DNA from: Casuarius casuarius
Taxonomy: Eukaryota > Chordata > Aves > Casuariiformes > Casuariidae
Reading direction: 5' to 3'
NCBI GenBank assembly: GCA_003342895.1
Contig: PTFA01000011.1
Location: 4,927,652 to 4,991,651 of the forward strand
Length of the DNA: 64,000 nt
The position numbers and the translations under genes are program-made. Under the pieces are notes generated by a model that was not told where the DNA came from, did not search any database, and was given only the letters and a program-made list of their open reading frames with translations. This document shows, one piece after another, positions 50,193 through 63,107 of this stretch; positions within the stretch are counted from its first letter, which is position 1, and each line of letters begins with the position of its first letter.

Positions 50193-50240
50193 GAATAATT
50201 AAATTAGCTGATATTAGAATAATTAAATTAGCTGATATTA
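50193..50240. repeat. Perfect 24-base tandem duplication
   Basis: Two identical adjacent 24-base units, each beginning GAATAATTAAATTAGC, occupy 50193-50216 and 50217-50240. This is AT-rich and probably a recent slippage product. Confidence 0.9.
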
Positions 50241-52178
50241 AACTATTAATGAAAACATTAAACAGTATCCAGGAGAGTCTCTTGGACAACCACAAGTGGT
50301 ACAAGCCTTGTAACTTGTCAGTAGTTGTAGTAATGAGTTATTGATACCTATTTTCCAAGTAAGGTTTTCCAGCCAGCGGTACACTCTCCTAATAGTTTCA
50401 TCTAAGCCACATTTCCTGCTTTGCCTCTGTGGCAATGTTAGAAGATTGTCTTGCACTTACTAGGAGTTATTATACCAGCTGGAGAGAAATACTATGATAA
50501 CTGATTGGGCTGCATCTGTAAACAATACTGGATGTGGTCCAAACTTGCCTACATCCTCTAGTGGTTGAGATACCAATAAACCACAGCTTGAAATTTCTCT
50601 CAGAGATCATTCTTTGATAATAGACCTCTTTGTTACAGTTCTTTGTCCTGCTTCTCTCCAGTGACTCAGCGAAGTATAATCACTGCCGCGAGTTGGGAAA
50701 CTTCTGTGGGCTCCGGCACCGCCTACTAAAGTGGTTTGTCCAAACTCTTCTGATCTTTTATAATCTAGCACAAAGTTAAGGACAAGAGAATCGGTACTGA
50801 TAGCTATTTTTTCCCCCCACATTAAACTTCATAGATAGATAGTCTTACGCTTAGTACAAATGAACTGAATAGATTTGATGCTAAAAAAAAATCAATGGTG
50901 TTTGTGCACAGATAAAAAGCCAGGAACATTTTTACTTTTCTTCCAGAGGCAGGATCACTTCTTCAACAAAAGATCCAATTATGGTCTGAATGTATGCATC
51001 TAGAGCCTTACTAATATGATTATGATACAGAAATCATCTGCACTTAGAGCTAGAAAATGCTTGTTTTCCATATATTGCAGTAGCCCTACTATAACCATTA
51101 CGTACACTGGCTTCCCACCTAGGGAGAAACAACCGATACAACTATTCTTGCTGTCCACATGGATAGTTTTACAGTCAGGGCAGTGTCAGTGCATTTTTGG
51201 TGAGTGCAATCCATAGCAACCCAGGAAGTCAAAGGACCAGAAACTCAGATGGCTGAGGATGAGAGCGTCTCATCTGCAGTCCAGCTGCTGTGAGGTAAGA
51301 GAGATGGTGAGACTGCGTGGGAAAGACTGGGAGAAGGTGGGAAGGGACAACATGCAACGTTAGGTCTGCAGCTGTGCTATTCTGCTGACCCTAGGAATGA
51401 TTCATGGACCATTGTGTCCTCTGTCAGAGGTAGGAAGCAATAAGGAGGGAGTATTTGTCATTCCCATCCATAAAAAAAGACCAGAGCCAGCTTCTCTGCT
51501 TTCCTCATTCTGCTGCTGTAGGAATAAACTCCTGTCAGCTCTGAGAAATAAGTGCTGTTATGGGGAAAAGGAGTGAAATTTGATTAATATGAATGTTTAT
51601 TCCCACCATTGTGAAAAAAGGGGAGGAGTTTCCAACTGTTGTCTGCTTGCCCAGAATTGTTATTGCAGACATGACTATGCAGTTCTGAGCACAGTAAAGA
51701 GTGAATAAACACTATTTTGAAGGTCAAAAGTTTCTACAGTTGTTATACTTTTGATTATGATTTGTAGCTGCAGAGATGAGGAGTTCTGATCAAGTCAGGA
51801 GAAAGCTGCCAAATGCAACGACACTTCAACGGGCACAGAGTATCCTTTGGAGGAATTCCTGTTTCTGCTTGATCACAAAACATCCATCAAACTCTAATCA
51901 CCTCTCCTTGCTGCACAAGCAGGAGCTCTTCTTGGTTAGGTAAGCCAGTTTATTTCTTCTCATCTAATCTGTCCAAAATCCATGTCTGGATCTGATCTTT
52001 CTGTGACTGAAAGGAGTGCTAAGGTAAAAGCTATAGGGTGGATTTCCTGTCTTGTCTTCTTTTGTTTTTCCTTTCTGCCCTCCTTTCCTCTTTCTCTAGC
52101 AGGTCACACCCCTATGTTCCTCCATAATTCTTGGTAACTTTGTACTCATTTCAGTTGGTGTATCTGGACACTATCAAG

Positions 52179-52247
52179 CTGGTATGTGTGTTTATGTAGG
52201 TATATGTACATACACACACACATACATGTACAAGCAGATAGATCACC
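52179..52247. repeat. AC/TG-rich patch, copy A of a pair
   Basis: It reads GGTATGTGTGTTTATGTAGG, then an alternating TACATACACACACACATACATG core, then CAAGCAGATAGATCA. The core is nearly self-complementary. A related patch with the same order of words lies at 55567-55626. Confidence 0.55.
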
Positions 52248-55200
52248 TTAGCCCCTTATTGCACCTCACAGCTTATTTCTTCAAGACTGTCACTATCTGT
52301 GTAGTCCAATATTCCCTGTGGCAGGGAGTGACTTTTTAACCACTTAGCACCTGAGGCATAATTGCTGTGTTTGCTAGTGGGCCAGCTGACTTTCTAAGTC
52401 CTTTTTGGGTGCTCTGCCACCTCTTTATCAAACCTTTGTTTGTGTTTTCCATCACAAACAAAGGACCAGATCAGTCAAAGCCTCAAACAGTCACACTGCC
52501 ATTGAACATGGTAGAGTAATGCTTGCTTGCAAAGCACAGTGATTTAGGCCCAAGCTGATGGTAGATCATCTCTCAGGAGTACTAATCAAAGAATTTAATA
52601 CAGGTGGCCATTTCTTCACTGTGATAAATCCTATCTTCAACTGGCTCTGCTTGCCCTTCGAAACAAAACTTTCAAAATTCTGCTTGCATTTTGGCAGTAA
52701 GAAACAATATTTAAATGTATTCAACAAAGCTACTTGCTTGTACACTGATGTAGTTTTTCTAAAGGCAAGATTATAAGGAGTACTTTGTAGAAAATCTCTT
52801 ATTTGTGAATGAAGACAGAGACTTAGGAGTCCTGTGGTCGGGGCTTTTGTGGTGCTGAGCTGCTGATGCTTTGTGGTAGAACAAGTAATGTTTGCTATTT
52901 AAAGCTAATTATCCACCCTTTAGTCTCAGGCTTCCTGCCTTTCTCCTGGCAGAAAACCTGCAAATACATGCACACAGGCACACAGCTGTAAGTCAAACAC
53001 GAATTTCGTAAGTCTTCAACTTCTGAGCAAGTCTGCCAAATTAGGATCTGTTATGCTCCTACTATAGGCAAGGGGAATTCAAGAGTATTTAATCAATTCT
53101 TATCCACAATCAAGTTTTGAGATCTCGGTCTGCATACTTTACCATACTCACATGTGTGTTTTCTTCCTCAGTGAACTGAAGGAAGACTGAAGGTATGAAG
53201 AGAGTTTGAAGGAAATGACCATCAATTCCCTTCTCTTACTCTGCCACTGATTTGTGAGGACCATCATGAAAGTAACACTTGAAGTTACATATACATTATA
53301 TATATTCCCAACATTTTCTGAAATATGCCCTTGTTTTAATTGAAATGTAAAGTCTGTATACTGAAGGACTCACTTGTCTGACAGGAGCAATTGCCATGTG
53401 CAACTGTCCCACCATGGATATCAAGTGTCAGCAGAAAAAATACTTTGCTTTGTCCTTGTATAGAAATTTCTACAATTTTATTACAATTGCAAACAATACT
53501 TAGTAGTAGAGGGCAACATTATGTCTCATATATATAATTTGCAAAAAAATATAACCAGGGCACATATTTTTGATAGAATCACTTCTTCACACAGTGGTTG
53601 CAGGATAATGGATCACATTGACCTATCTTTCTTGCTAAATGCTATAACAAAATAAATGAGCATTCCTATAAAATTGCCATAACAATTGAAGCTTGAATTA
53701 GAGTGTCTCTAACCTTTGTTTGTAACCATAAATTATACAGCTATCCTAGAGGCAGGAGTATAACATTAAAAAAAAATAAATGCACAAATGCCAAGAGATA
53801 CAACCTATCAAATACTGAAAATGCATTATATTCTATACCTCACATCAATCACTTGGAATGCTGTAGTACAAGTTGCATCCAACAGTTTCTATAGTTATCC
53901 CACAGGTTACACAGACACCCACAAGTGGAGATCTAATTGTTTAAAAGACAAAGTTATTAAAATTGGTTTCAAGTACTCAAGTCAGTTTCTTTTTCATTTT
54001 GAAGCTATCTAGTTTTTTCCCTATTTTGGAGTAAAATGCTAATACCAAGCACAAGCCACTGAATCTGGCAGTAGATGAGGGTTAGGTTTTTCTTTTCCAT
54101 TGAGTAGTCTAAAGAAATTGGGGAAAAAATTGCTACTCTTTCTGTTCAAATAACTTCAACTGTAACTTCCAACAGTTATGTATCAATAAGTTATGAAAGA
54201 AATCTGAATTTTAATTACTTGTATCCACTTCAACAGTAAAATAGTGGTACGTCACTGTCAGCTGTGGAATTGGCACACAATGCCATAAGCATTTGAGAGA
54301 TGTCATGCGCAGTAGGAGTCTTGTTTGTCTGTAACCCCAGCTCTAGTGAAATCTTCATATTGAAAAGTCAGATTGTGCAAGCAGTGAGTGCCTCTTGCCT
54401 GAGTGAGTTCAGCTAGCCCTTTCATTTGCTGTCTGGATAAAAGGCCAGGTAATCTGGGGCTAGCAGAGGGGAAGGAAGGGAAAATGAGGACGTCCGGACT
54501 TGCATATCTGCAGCTTTCACTGAAGGTAGTGTGGACTGCAGATGCAAAAACTTCTGGGAAAAATAAAAACAGCAGAGGCTCAATTAATCTCTTCCTAAGC
54601 AAGCAGAATTTATGACTTACTTAAAACTCTATTTTAGTTATTATATTAAAATTTCATAATGACTTGGGGTTGATTACAATTTTTTTTTCTTTTGACAGTA
54701 CCAGCACTTCAGTCTCCACAATCAAAATGAAGAAACTTTCAGATATTTATGATAAATTGGTCTTGCTGGACTTTTGGCAGAAATCATGCCAAAAAAGGGA
54801 AGTGCTTTTCAGATGAACTGCTATCATGCCTGAGAATGTTTGGTAAACTGAAGAGGCAGAAGGCAGGGGTATCAAGAGCAGTATCCTTATAAGTGGTACC
54901 TTAAAACAACCTGATGTAAACGTCCCTGCTGTCCCTTCTGTAATGTTCAGACCGTAATATTCCCTGGAGGTATTAATGCTTTGAGTAACGTTGACCAGCC
55001 ACTTAACCACGCAGCCTCTCAGAGGTGGTTTCCACTTGCCTCCTGTGCGCAGGAGAAACAATGCCCTCTACTTCCATTTTCCCTCTTAATGTAATGCTGC
55101 AGAAAGATAGTGTGAGTTGTTGGCATGCAGCAGTTCTTATGTTTGTGAGCAAAGATAACTTTTATCCCTTAAGGAAAATATTTACCTCTTGGGTCAACAA

Positions 55201-55566
55201 ATCTTAATATTTAGCAGAATAAAAGTAAACAACTAATGCATATTCTATCCTGAATTATTCTCTATTTTCCACAATAATGAGGTAAACGATGGGTCAACAT
55301 AAATTGTCAGATTAATTCAAATAGAGGTGTAATCACAGCAAGCAGCAATTTAGAGCAGAAGCCTATACTAAGTGCTCTGAAGGGCACTCAGGGTCCCATC
55401 TTTCCTCTTTGACTATAGAAACTAGCCTCCAAGCTTAGGTCCCTAAAATGTGTGAGCAAGGTTAAGTGATGTAAACCTCTTCCCTTCTGCCTCTCCCCAC
55501 CATTGTTTGTAGTCCTCTGTGGCTCAAAACCTGGAATCACAAGTCCTTTGCTTGGCCGCTCGCATG

Positions 55567-55626
55567 TTGGTACATGTGTTTGTGCAGGTATTCATGCACA
55601 TGCATGTACAGGCAGGTAGCTAGATC
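55567..55626. repeat. AC/TG-rich patch, copy B of a pair
   Basis: It reads GGTACATGTGTTTGTGCAGG, then CATGCACATGCATGTACA, then GGCAGGTAGCTAGATCA, parallel to 52179-52247. Both may be simple-sequence DNA that converged, or diverged copies of one element. Confidence 0.45.
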
Positions 55627-56744
55627 ATTACATGAATGACTTTTCTTAATTGATTTTGTTTCTTTCCTTTCTGAGAAGTTAAGCACTACAGTGTCTGCAC
55701 TAAGCTAAGTTTTTTTCTGAGTTAAACTTGGAAGAGTTTGGCTCATATTTTGGAACAAAGTTCAGGTCAGTCATTCTTACCAGCTATGCAACTAATGCTT
55801 TCCTTTTCCTGCATCTTATGAGAAGGCAGCAGTCTTTTCTCCGTGTATGCACAGGCATTTTTTAACTGACCACACATTCTTTCTTTCCTCAGGTAAATGT
55901 CTGGTCGGTTAGTACTCCAAGTGCACGAACGGTTAACACGAAAGAGCACAAATGTTTATGAAATCATGATATATAATAAGGCAGAGACATGTAATCTCCT
56001 AAAACTTGGTTTTCATAATGTGCAGAAAGCCTGGTGTTGCCCAGTCTCATAAGACATCCAACTACAACAGTCACTGTATGCAATTAGTAACCTCCCAAAC
56101 AAAAGCCTGCTGGATTAAGAAGCTATAGAAATTACACAAGCTATACAAACAGTAGCATGTTGCTGTTACTTAAATTAAAAATAAATAACCACAGTGCTGA
56201 GAAATACCACTTGATTGGTTTTGGTGACCTTGCCTTGACAGGATCCACAAGTTGAATTAGGATGAAAACAGAACTGAAAAGATTAAAAATCTACTTGGAT
56301 TTTCAGATGTGAATGATAGTATAGAAAATCAATCAGCATACAGGATTACATGTGTGTAGCATACACATATCTATGCTGTATTAGATGACATCGACAAAAA
56401 TTAACCTAAGGGAAAGCTAGATCAAAGAGATGCTGCCACATGAAATCTGATCTACATTCAAGCTAATAAAAATAAGTAAATATATTTGCAAGACCGGTAT
56501 GAACTAGGAATATTTTCATTCCTTTGACCAACTTTAGGATGAAGCAGAAACTGAGTCCTGCTGTTACCAACCCCAGTAATATTTCAAGTTTTCGAATAGT
56601 GCAAGAGAAGCTAATTAACGAAATCCAAAAGGATGATAAAACGAAGCTAGATAAGCCATAAATATCTACATATATAAACACGCAACGAGAAAGATAATGA
56701 AAAGTAAGCTAGATTTACCGTTTTAATTATCCAAGGGGGGCTTT

Positions 56745-57405
56745 NNNNNNNNNNNNNNNNNNNNNNNNNNNNNNNNNNNNNNNNNNNNNNNNNNNNNNNN
56801 NNNNNNNNNNNNNNNNNNNNNNNNNNNNNNNNNNNNNNNNNNNNNNNNNNNNNNNNNNNNNNNNNNNNNNNNNNNNNNNNNNNNNNNNNNNNNNNNNNNN
56901 NNNNNNNNNNNNNNNNNNNNNNNNNNNNNNNNNNNNNNNNNNNNNNNNNNNNNNNNNNNNNNNNNNNNNNNNNNNNNNNNNNNNNNNNNNNNNNNNNNNN
57001 NNNNNNNNNNNNNNNNNNNNNNNNNNNNNNNNNNNNNNNNNNNNNNNNNNNNNNNNNNNNNNNNNNNNNNNNNNNNNNNNNNNNNNNNNNNNNNNNNNNN
57101 NNNNNNNNNNNNNNNNNNNNNNNNNNNNNNNNNNNNNNNNNNNNNNNNNNNNNNNNNNNNNNNNNNNNNNNNNNNNNNNNNNNNNNNNNNNNNNNNNNNN
57201 NNNNNNNNNNNNNNNNNNNNNNNNNNNNNNNNNNNNNNNNNNNNNNNNNNNNNNNNNNNNNNNNNNNNNNNNNNNNNNNNNNNNNNNNNNNNNNNNNNNN
57301 NNNNNNNNNNNNNNNNNNNNNNNNNNNNNNNNNNNNNNNNNNNNNNNNNNNNNNNNNNNNNNNNNNNNNNNNNNNNNNNNNNNNNNNNNNNNNNNNNNNN
57401 NNNNN
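56745..57405. other. Assembly gap of 661 unknown bases
   Basis: A continuous N run. Its right edge is CGGCCGCGGGG and its left edge is G-rich, so the missing DNA is probably very GC-rich. The true length may differ from 661. Open frames reported across it are meaningless. Confidence 0.98.
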
Positions 57406-57720
57406 CGGCCGCGGGGAGGCTGCGTGGGGCGTGCGCTCCAGGCACCAGCTGCTCGCTCCCTGGCCACGGCTTTAGGGGAGCAGCCGGCACCGAGCTGGGT
57501 GGGCAAGAGGCGACGCCAAGCACGGACAGATGCCCCGAGCTACCTGGCAGGGTAGTGCCCACCCAGGCGAACCCCAACATCCTGCGCAGAGTCCCACCAC
57601 CTCGGCCCTCTGCTGAGCAGACGGCCCCCGGCCCTGTTGGTGCTGCCCGGCACTTGGGCCGCCTTCTTGAATCTCTGAGTCAGACACCAACTGGGAGGAA
57701 AACACGAGGTCCCGGGGAGG
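57406..57720. promoter_or_regulatory. CpG-island-like segment at the gap edge
   Basis: By eye this stretch has around 23 CpG dinucleotides in roughly 315 bases and a clearly elevated G+C content, whereas most of the window is AT-rich and CpG-poor. It starts directly at the N gap, so the island probably extends into the missing bases. In birds and mammals such islands commonly mark promoters and first exons. Frames on both strands are open but show no domain I recognise, and high GC alone lengthens frames. Direction of any transcript is unknown. Alternatives are a GC-rich repeat or an isolated non-promoter island. Confidence 0.5.
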
Positions 57721-59726
57721 CCCTAATGTATCCCAAAATTTGGATGGAAGGATTGCTTCTTTGTCTTCTTAATTGTTTCAGTCTAGGCTTTTTGCCCAAG
57801 GTGGGGAGAGGTGGGGAGGATCTATATTAAGCATCCATATTCTGTGGCATTTTGGCTCCTCCAAAGTACCTGCTCTTGGAGGAGACTGTTACCATCCTCT
57901 GAAATGTTATGACTAGGTTGGGAGGAAGAGCTACCAGGCTGCATGTAATGTGGTGCAGAGGTGGAGAAATATGTGCTCAGCTCTTCTGCAACAGCAAAAG
58001 ACCAGCTGGCAGAGCAGTATCTTTGGATGAGAAGATTTTGAAGTTAGTGATACCTTGCCATTCCTCAGATGGGTCGGAGAAGTACCGGACCTGCTGTCCC
58101 AGGGCTGAGCCATAGGCACTGCTTAACCATGGCACCCACCAAGTCACACACCCACTTCGCACCTTCAGGTGGACCCTGGCGCTGGCCCTGTACCTGCCAT
58201 TTGCTGCGGTATCATTTTTCCCCTATGTGTCCAGGGGCTAGGTAAGAAAATGTGAGAGATTTCTACACTGATACTCATTTCAGGACTGTCCAAAGCTGAT
58301 GCTTGCTCTCTGCTTGGACCAGTGTTGTCCCCCACATTGCATGGTTTTGCTCTCTCCCTCACATCCCAGTGCCCAGCACAGGGCCTCTGTGGTCAGCAAA
58401 GCCCCACGGTTGCTTCCAGGAGAGGAGACTGAGTACCATGCAGGGGACCTATCTGTGAACAGTGCTTTGCACTCCACTTTATGTGCTCATGTTGTGTGCA
58501 ATTCATTTTCCTCACACACATTTTGCCTTCATGCTATGTGACACCGGGTACTAATTGGTAACTTCTATATACTCCTTCTTTCAGCTTATGATGTTTATTG
58601 TTCAGTTGGACCTGTGATTATATGTGTCTTCATTTTTGAGGCAAACTAAATATGTGTTTCAGTGAAACCAGCCTCCTGACATCGTTGCAAGCTTTTATGC
58701 CACAAATGTTTTAAAAAGCTGAAGGTGCTAGAAGTTCATTTGCACCTTTGGTTATTCTGAAAGGCAAAGTAGCTACCCACAAAGAGAGCAGCTCCAACAA
58801 TTACCTGCATCACACACAGGCATATTGTAGTTTCATCAGTCTTATCAGAAACAGTCTCCCTGGATCACTCGGTATGTGCCAGGCCCTGTCTGAGGTGTTG
58901 CTTAGGGCTTGTCTTCCGCAGGCTTTTTAAATTCCAGTTTATATGAGCTGAAAAAGTTTTTTCTTTTGCAGAGTTTGGCATTAGCAAATACAGTCTTCTT
59001 CTCCCTCCACTCCCAGTCAAGTACATCTCCTGCTATTGTTTGATTTGATGAATGAAGTTTTAGTTATAGTGCAAGTGACCTTAGAGATAGCACAGGTTAA
59101 GAAAAACAGTCCTGCTCTGTCCATTGCTCCTGGTAAATAGAGTTGTCTGTTTATGATTAACCTGTGTTTGCTCTGTGATCTGCTTCTGGCCTCAGATTGA
59201 TGCCATTATAGTCACTCCAAGGGGGATGTGAAGCGCCTCTCTAGAAGTGACAATTTAGTACATGATTTTCTGCAGTGCTTATAAACCTTTTAAAAAGATT
59301 TTCTCCTAGGTAAAAATGCTTGAGTGACATTGATGGGTACAGAAGTTTTCTAGTAATTCTCAAAACAGTGTGCAAAGGCATGGGCTGTCACGGTGCAAGC
59401 AAGTAATCACTCCAGTTCCTCCCTCAAATATTTCCTTAGGACCCTTTGTTTCCAAGGGTGTGATGGTCACATAACACTTGGGAACTGGTTATTGCTACTT
59501 CATGCTTTGCATATTCTTTTGGTTTTGTTAAACTGTGGTTCATCTTGAGAGCGTGCATTTCTGGGCAAAGCTGCCCCCTCTTCAGTGCGATGGCATCTTG
59601 ACCAGCTGGTATGTTCCATAGCAATAGCTTTGATGACAGCAAGAGGAGGCTTTTCTCTTTTAATTATAATAGGTAGCAACTTAAAGCTTGTTTTTTCAAG
59701 GTGTATTTTTTGTTGTGTTCTTTTAG
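57721..59726. other. Non-genic stretch, moderately GC-rich at first
   Basis: Composition returns gradually from the GC-rich segment to average. No gene is recognised. Short frames overlap on both strands between 57900 and 58550 without domains. Confidence 0.55.
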
Positions 59727-60100
59727 GTAGGAACAGTCATCCTAGGTCAGGCAGGTCCTTCTAAGTCCATTATCTTCTCTCTGAAAAGAGCTGGCAGTGG
59801 GAATTTAGAATAAGAATATAAGAGAGCCAGGCAAATACAGAGCGATCCTTGTCCTGATATGCCCTCTCAACCTGCTGAAGCTTAGGGACTAAGTGTGAAA
59901 TTCTAGCTGTACCTGTGTATGTAATCACCTTCAGGGATCTTTTTTACATGGATGTCTACAGTCACTTTTTGAACACTTTAATACTTCTGGTATCCACAAT
60001 ATCCCTGCAGCAAGCTGTTCTACAGCAGAACTAAACCACTGGGCTTATGAAAAAAGTACTTCTTGTTTTTTTAAACTTCTTTTTTAAAAAAGTGTATGTC
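59727..60100 (-). mobile_element. Ancient CR1 LINE, 3' terminal region
   Basis: The plus strand closely follows the reverse complement of the old amniote CR1 3' end. In order: TAGGAACAGTCATCCTAGGTCAGGCAGGTCC (consensus-like 'aagaactgccatactgggtcagacc.aaggtcc'), a 'TATCTTCTCTCTGAAAAGAGCTGGCAGTGGG' block (consensus-like 'gtatcctgtctccgacagtggccagtgcc'), ATACAGAGCGATCCTTGTCC, CTCTCAACCTGCTGAAGCTTAGGGAC, TTTTTGAACACTTTAATACTTCTGGTATCCACAATATCCC, 'GCTGTTCTACAG..AACTAAACC', and TGAAAAAAGTACTTCTTGTTTTTTTAAAC. This region is non-coding in the element. The 3' tip lies at the low-coordinate end; the octamer tail is no longer obvious. Confidence 0.88.
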
Positions 60101-63077
60101 ACACTGAAAGTCAAGCAACTGTGGAAAAGTTTTACTTAGCTTTAGTGATATGTGCTTTAGTAAACTAAAGTAAACTATCTAAAGCTATTCCATCCCTTGA
60201 ATTCAAAAAATTATTAGGCCGAAGAAGAGGTACTAGCTGCATAGATGGTCATTACACTTACTATAGATAGAAGGTCCACATTTTTTATGTACTTAGATTT
60301 CAAGATTTTTGAGCCAATCTTTCTGTCCTGAGCTTCCACAGGGCTTTTCTCATTAAAGTCTTGATCCTGGACTTGGGCTCCAAGACACTATGACAAAACA
60401 AATAATAATAAGGGATTATTTGAATGTTAAATAGCAAGCAGTTAAAAAATTGGCCATTTTTGGCCATTTTTGTGACATAACTGCATGTGTTTCAGTCCCT
60501 TTCTCAGAGACTCATGATCCAGAGTGAAGTGTCCTTACCAAAAACAAAGGAACAAACCAACCAAAAAACCTCCCAAACCTGTGTTTCTTGTACTCAAGAT
60601 TACATTCCCTTTTTTTTTGTTTCCAAACAATGCTCATCACCTGTGATGGTGCTAGTCCCATCTTCTCCCTTGAGCTGAGTTAGTTGCCAGCATCTCAGAA
60701 ATGTGTCCAGAGATACTTCTCTAAGTAGGTCAGGAGACTTAGGAAGTCAAGAGAACCCCAGCAGGGATTTCTGTCCATTTTAGTGTATAAACTACTTTAA
60801 ACAGGAAAATCTGGATCCGAAGACTCCACTAAGGCTGTGGAAGATTGACATGAATCACAGTCATTCTCTACTTCAAAAGGCAGCCTTACTTAGCTCTTTG
60901 CATTTATCACTTTGGGGGGATCAAAAAAGCAGCAGCCCTGTGGCATGTGCAGAGCCCAGGAAAGAGGCATGAGTTATGGAGCTACTTATTTGCTGTAGGT
61001 GGCAGCTAATGGCCCCTCACCTGGGTCTCAGCTCCCCTCCACAGGGCTGAGTGACAGGGGAAAATGACCTGGCTGATAAAGCTGGGGGGGGAGGAGACAG
61101 GGTGGAGGATCCCTGGCTTACCCTGCTATGTGAAATTCCAGTATCAAGCCATGAAGTCTAGGTTGCTTTTCTCTTCTTCCCTCTCTTTTCTTTCTGCAAA
61201 CTCTCCTCCATGCCAGCGTAGCAGAACAAATTGGAACAAAGATTGGAGCCGGTCTGGAAGCTACTGTCCTTTGCAAGCTTTCCCTTCTGGACACAGGAGA
61301 CTCAGTACCTCGGAAGACCACTGGGCTTTTTCAGCACATTTGACCCCCTGCTTTGTGCAACAAATGAAATGGATAATTTATGTCTCCTGTGAGGAACTCC
61401 CGTGCTTACAGGCTGCATTTTCTTTCTGAGTGTTGCAGGGATGTGAAGCAGCGTCAGTTGTTCCATGCTGCTTCATCCTTTCCCATTCACTAAAGTAAAT
61501 CTGTTGCCTGGGGTTTGCTGACAGCCTGTCCTTTTTCTCAGCCTGCATCTTATCCGCAGTCTTAGCCATGTGGGGGTGCTGTTTTTTTCCTCATACGCTT
61601 CTTCCTTGCCAGGCATTAGTCTGAGACCAGAAAGATAATAGTGGACCTTTGCTCTGGTAAGGACACGTAGCGTGTGTGCGAATAATGTGGCAAAACTTCG
61701 GCTTTTGTGCTGAGGATGGATTAGGAAGTTAGTAGGTAGCCACAGCTGCCTTCTCCCCTCTCAGTTCAGGGTATGCCTGTGCAGGCTTGCAAGGCTCCTT
61801 CTTTACCAGTAAACTAGGCAGGACCAGGGCACGGACCTGAGCATGGCCTATGCTGTTTAACTGCTGAACTCACTGGCGTTGTATTAGGCCTGCGCCAGCT
61901 AGTGCTCGGCGGTGGTGCCCAGGCACAGCTCAGAGAAGAGCACAGGCCAGGGCTGTGTCTTGCAGGCGCTGTAGCTAGGGCAAATCCACTGCAGGGTGAG
62001 GAGGAATTAAAATTTGCCATATAGACATAGCTGATAGCTATTCTAATTCCTTTTTAGCTGTGAGGATCTCAGCAGAAAATTTTGAAGTAGGGACTAGCAT
62101 GTGTGTGTCTGTGCATGCACATAAAATACTGGAAGCGTGAGAACAGCATTGTGCCAGATAAGAACACTCTGGGCTATCCATTACCAAGATAACACTAAGA
62201 AGACAAGAATGTTTATTTATTAGATAGTGGGAACCAAACAAACACGAAAATCGCTGTTACTTTGCAAAGGACTTTTGTCGCTTTCTCCTACGTGCCCGTT
62301 GGCAGGCTCAGCCTGAGTTGCTGCATGCCGACATCTGCGACCTTAGGGATAACCAGCAAATTGGTCACTCAGGCTTAAGTGCTGGTGCCCGAGGGTGTGA
62401 GAGCTCTGTGAAGTGTTTGTGCATCAGTAAAGCTACTGCCCCCACTCCCAAAAGAAAAGCCAGTGTGGAAACTAGTTACGTGTTGTAACAAGCTGCTACA
62501 GGTTGTAACTTGGTATTTACTGCTTCTGTTGTTATCCCTTACCTCCTGGTTACCTCTGTTGTCTTATGCCATCACTGCATGTCGCTCTGAAGATAAAACA
62601 ACAAAAAAGGATTTTAGTGAGGTTTATGCAGCTATGGTGGCAATGGACCCCGCTTTCCCCAAGCTCAGAGATGTGCGAGGAGGCTCAAAGGATGGCTTGG
62701 GACGGGAGAGGTCAGGGGACTGCTGAACCTACAGTGCAGTTGCTGGTATTTGGCGTCAGAGCCACCTTTTGGGGTTGCTGCAGGTTTCTGGCATGACCTA
62801 GGGGCTTTCTCCTCACCGTTCTGGCCTTTTCTGCTTTGCTGTAAAGGTCTACACATTTGGGACAAAATTTCATGTGAGGCTGCCGGGTTAACTTTGGCTA
62901 GATGACAGGAGTTATGATGTTATTATTTATATTCCTGTGTACAGGCAGCAAAGATTTCAGCCTCGTAGATTTTGTCGTATGCAGCCGTCACTCTAACGTG
63001 CTGTGCTGGGCCCTCAGTGAGGGTCAGAGGAGACGTTCAGCCCCGGCAGCGACAGATCGTCTGAGGTTTGGAATAGC
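60101..63077. other. Non-genic stretch
   Basis: No gene is recognised. It contains a perfect 10-base doublet TGGCCATTTT at 60451-60470. A 121-codon plus-strand frame (61064-61429) and a 68-codon minus-strand frame (61814-62020) show no known domains. GC content is somewhat above that of the left half of the window. Confidence 0.55.
60451..60470. repeat. TGGCCATTTT doublet
   Basis: Two identical adjacent 10-base units; a minor simple repeat. Confidence 0.85.
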
Positions 63078-63107
63078 AGGTGCTCAGCACCTCTCAAAAT
63101 CAGGCCA
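63078..63107. repeat. Ancient amniote interspersed repeat with palindromic core (copy 2, short)
   Basis: AGGTGCT (63078-63084), a single C and AGCACCT (63086-63092) form a near-perfect palindrome, followed by CTCAAAATCAGGCC. This matches the recurring phrase 'GGTGCTCAGCACCT..CAAAATCAGGCC' of an old, widely dispersed amniote repeat. It shares the seven-base arms with the copy at 2571-2670. Only this end is recognisable. Confidence 0.55.

Larger units (their letters stand above)
50241..56744. other. Non-genic stretch
   Basis: No gene is recognised in 6.5 kb. It contains two related short patches rich in TACATG/CACACA words (52179-52247 and 55567-55626). Frames stay under about 105 codons and are domain-free. 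The left flank of the assembly gap is AT-rich and ends in GGGGGG at 56735-56740. Confidence 0.6.

Noticed and set aside
56723..57580. Two minus-strand frames of 259 and 285 codons
   Set aside because: They cross the N gap and owe their length to unknown bases. Only a few dozen real codons at the ends can be read.
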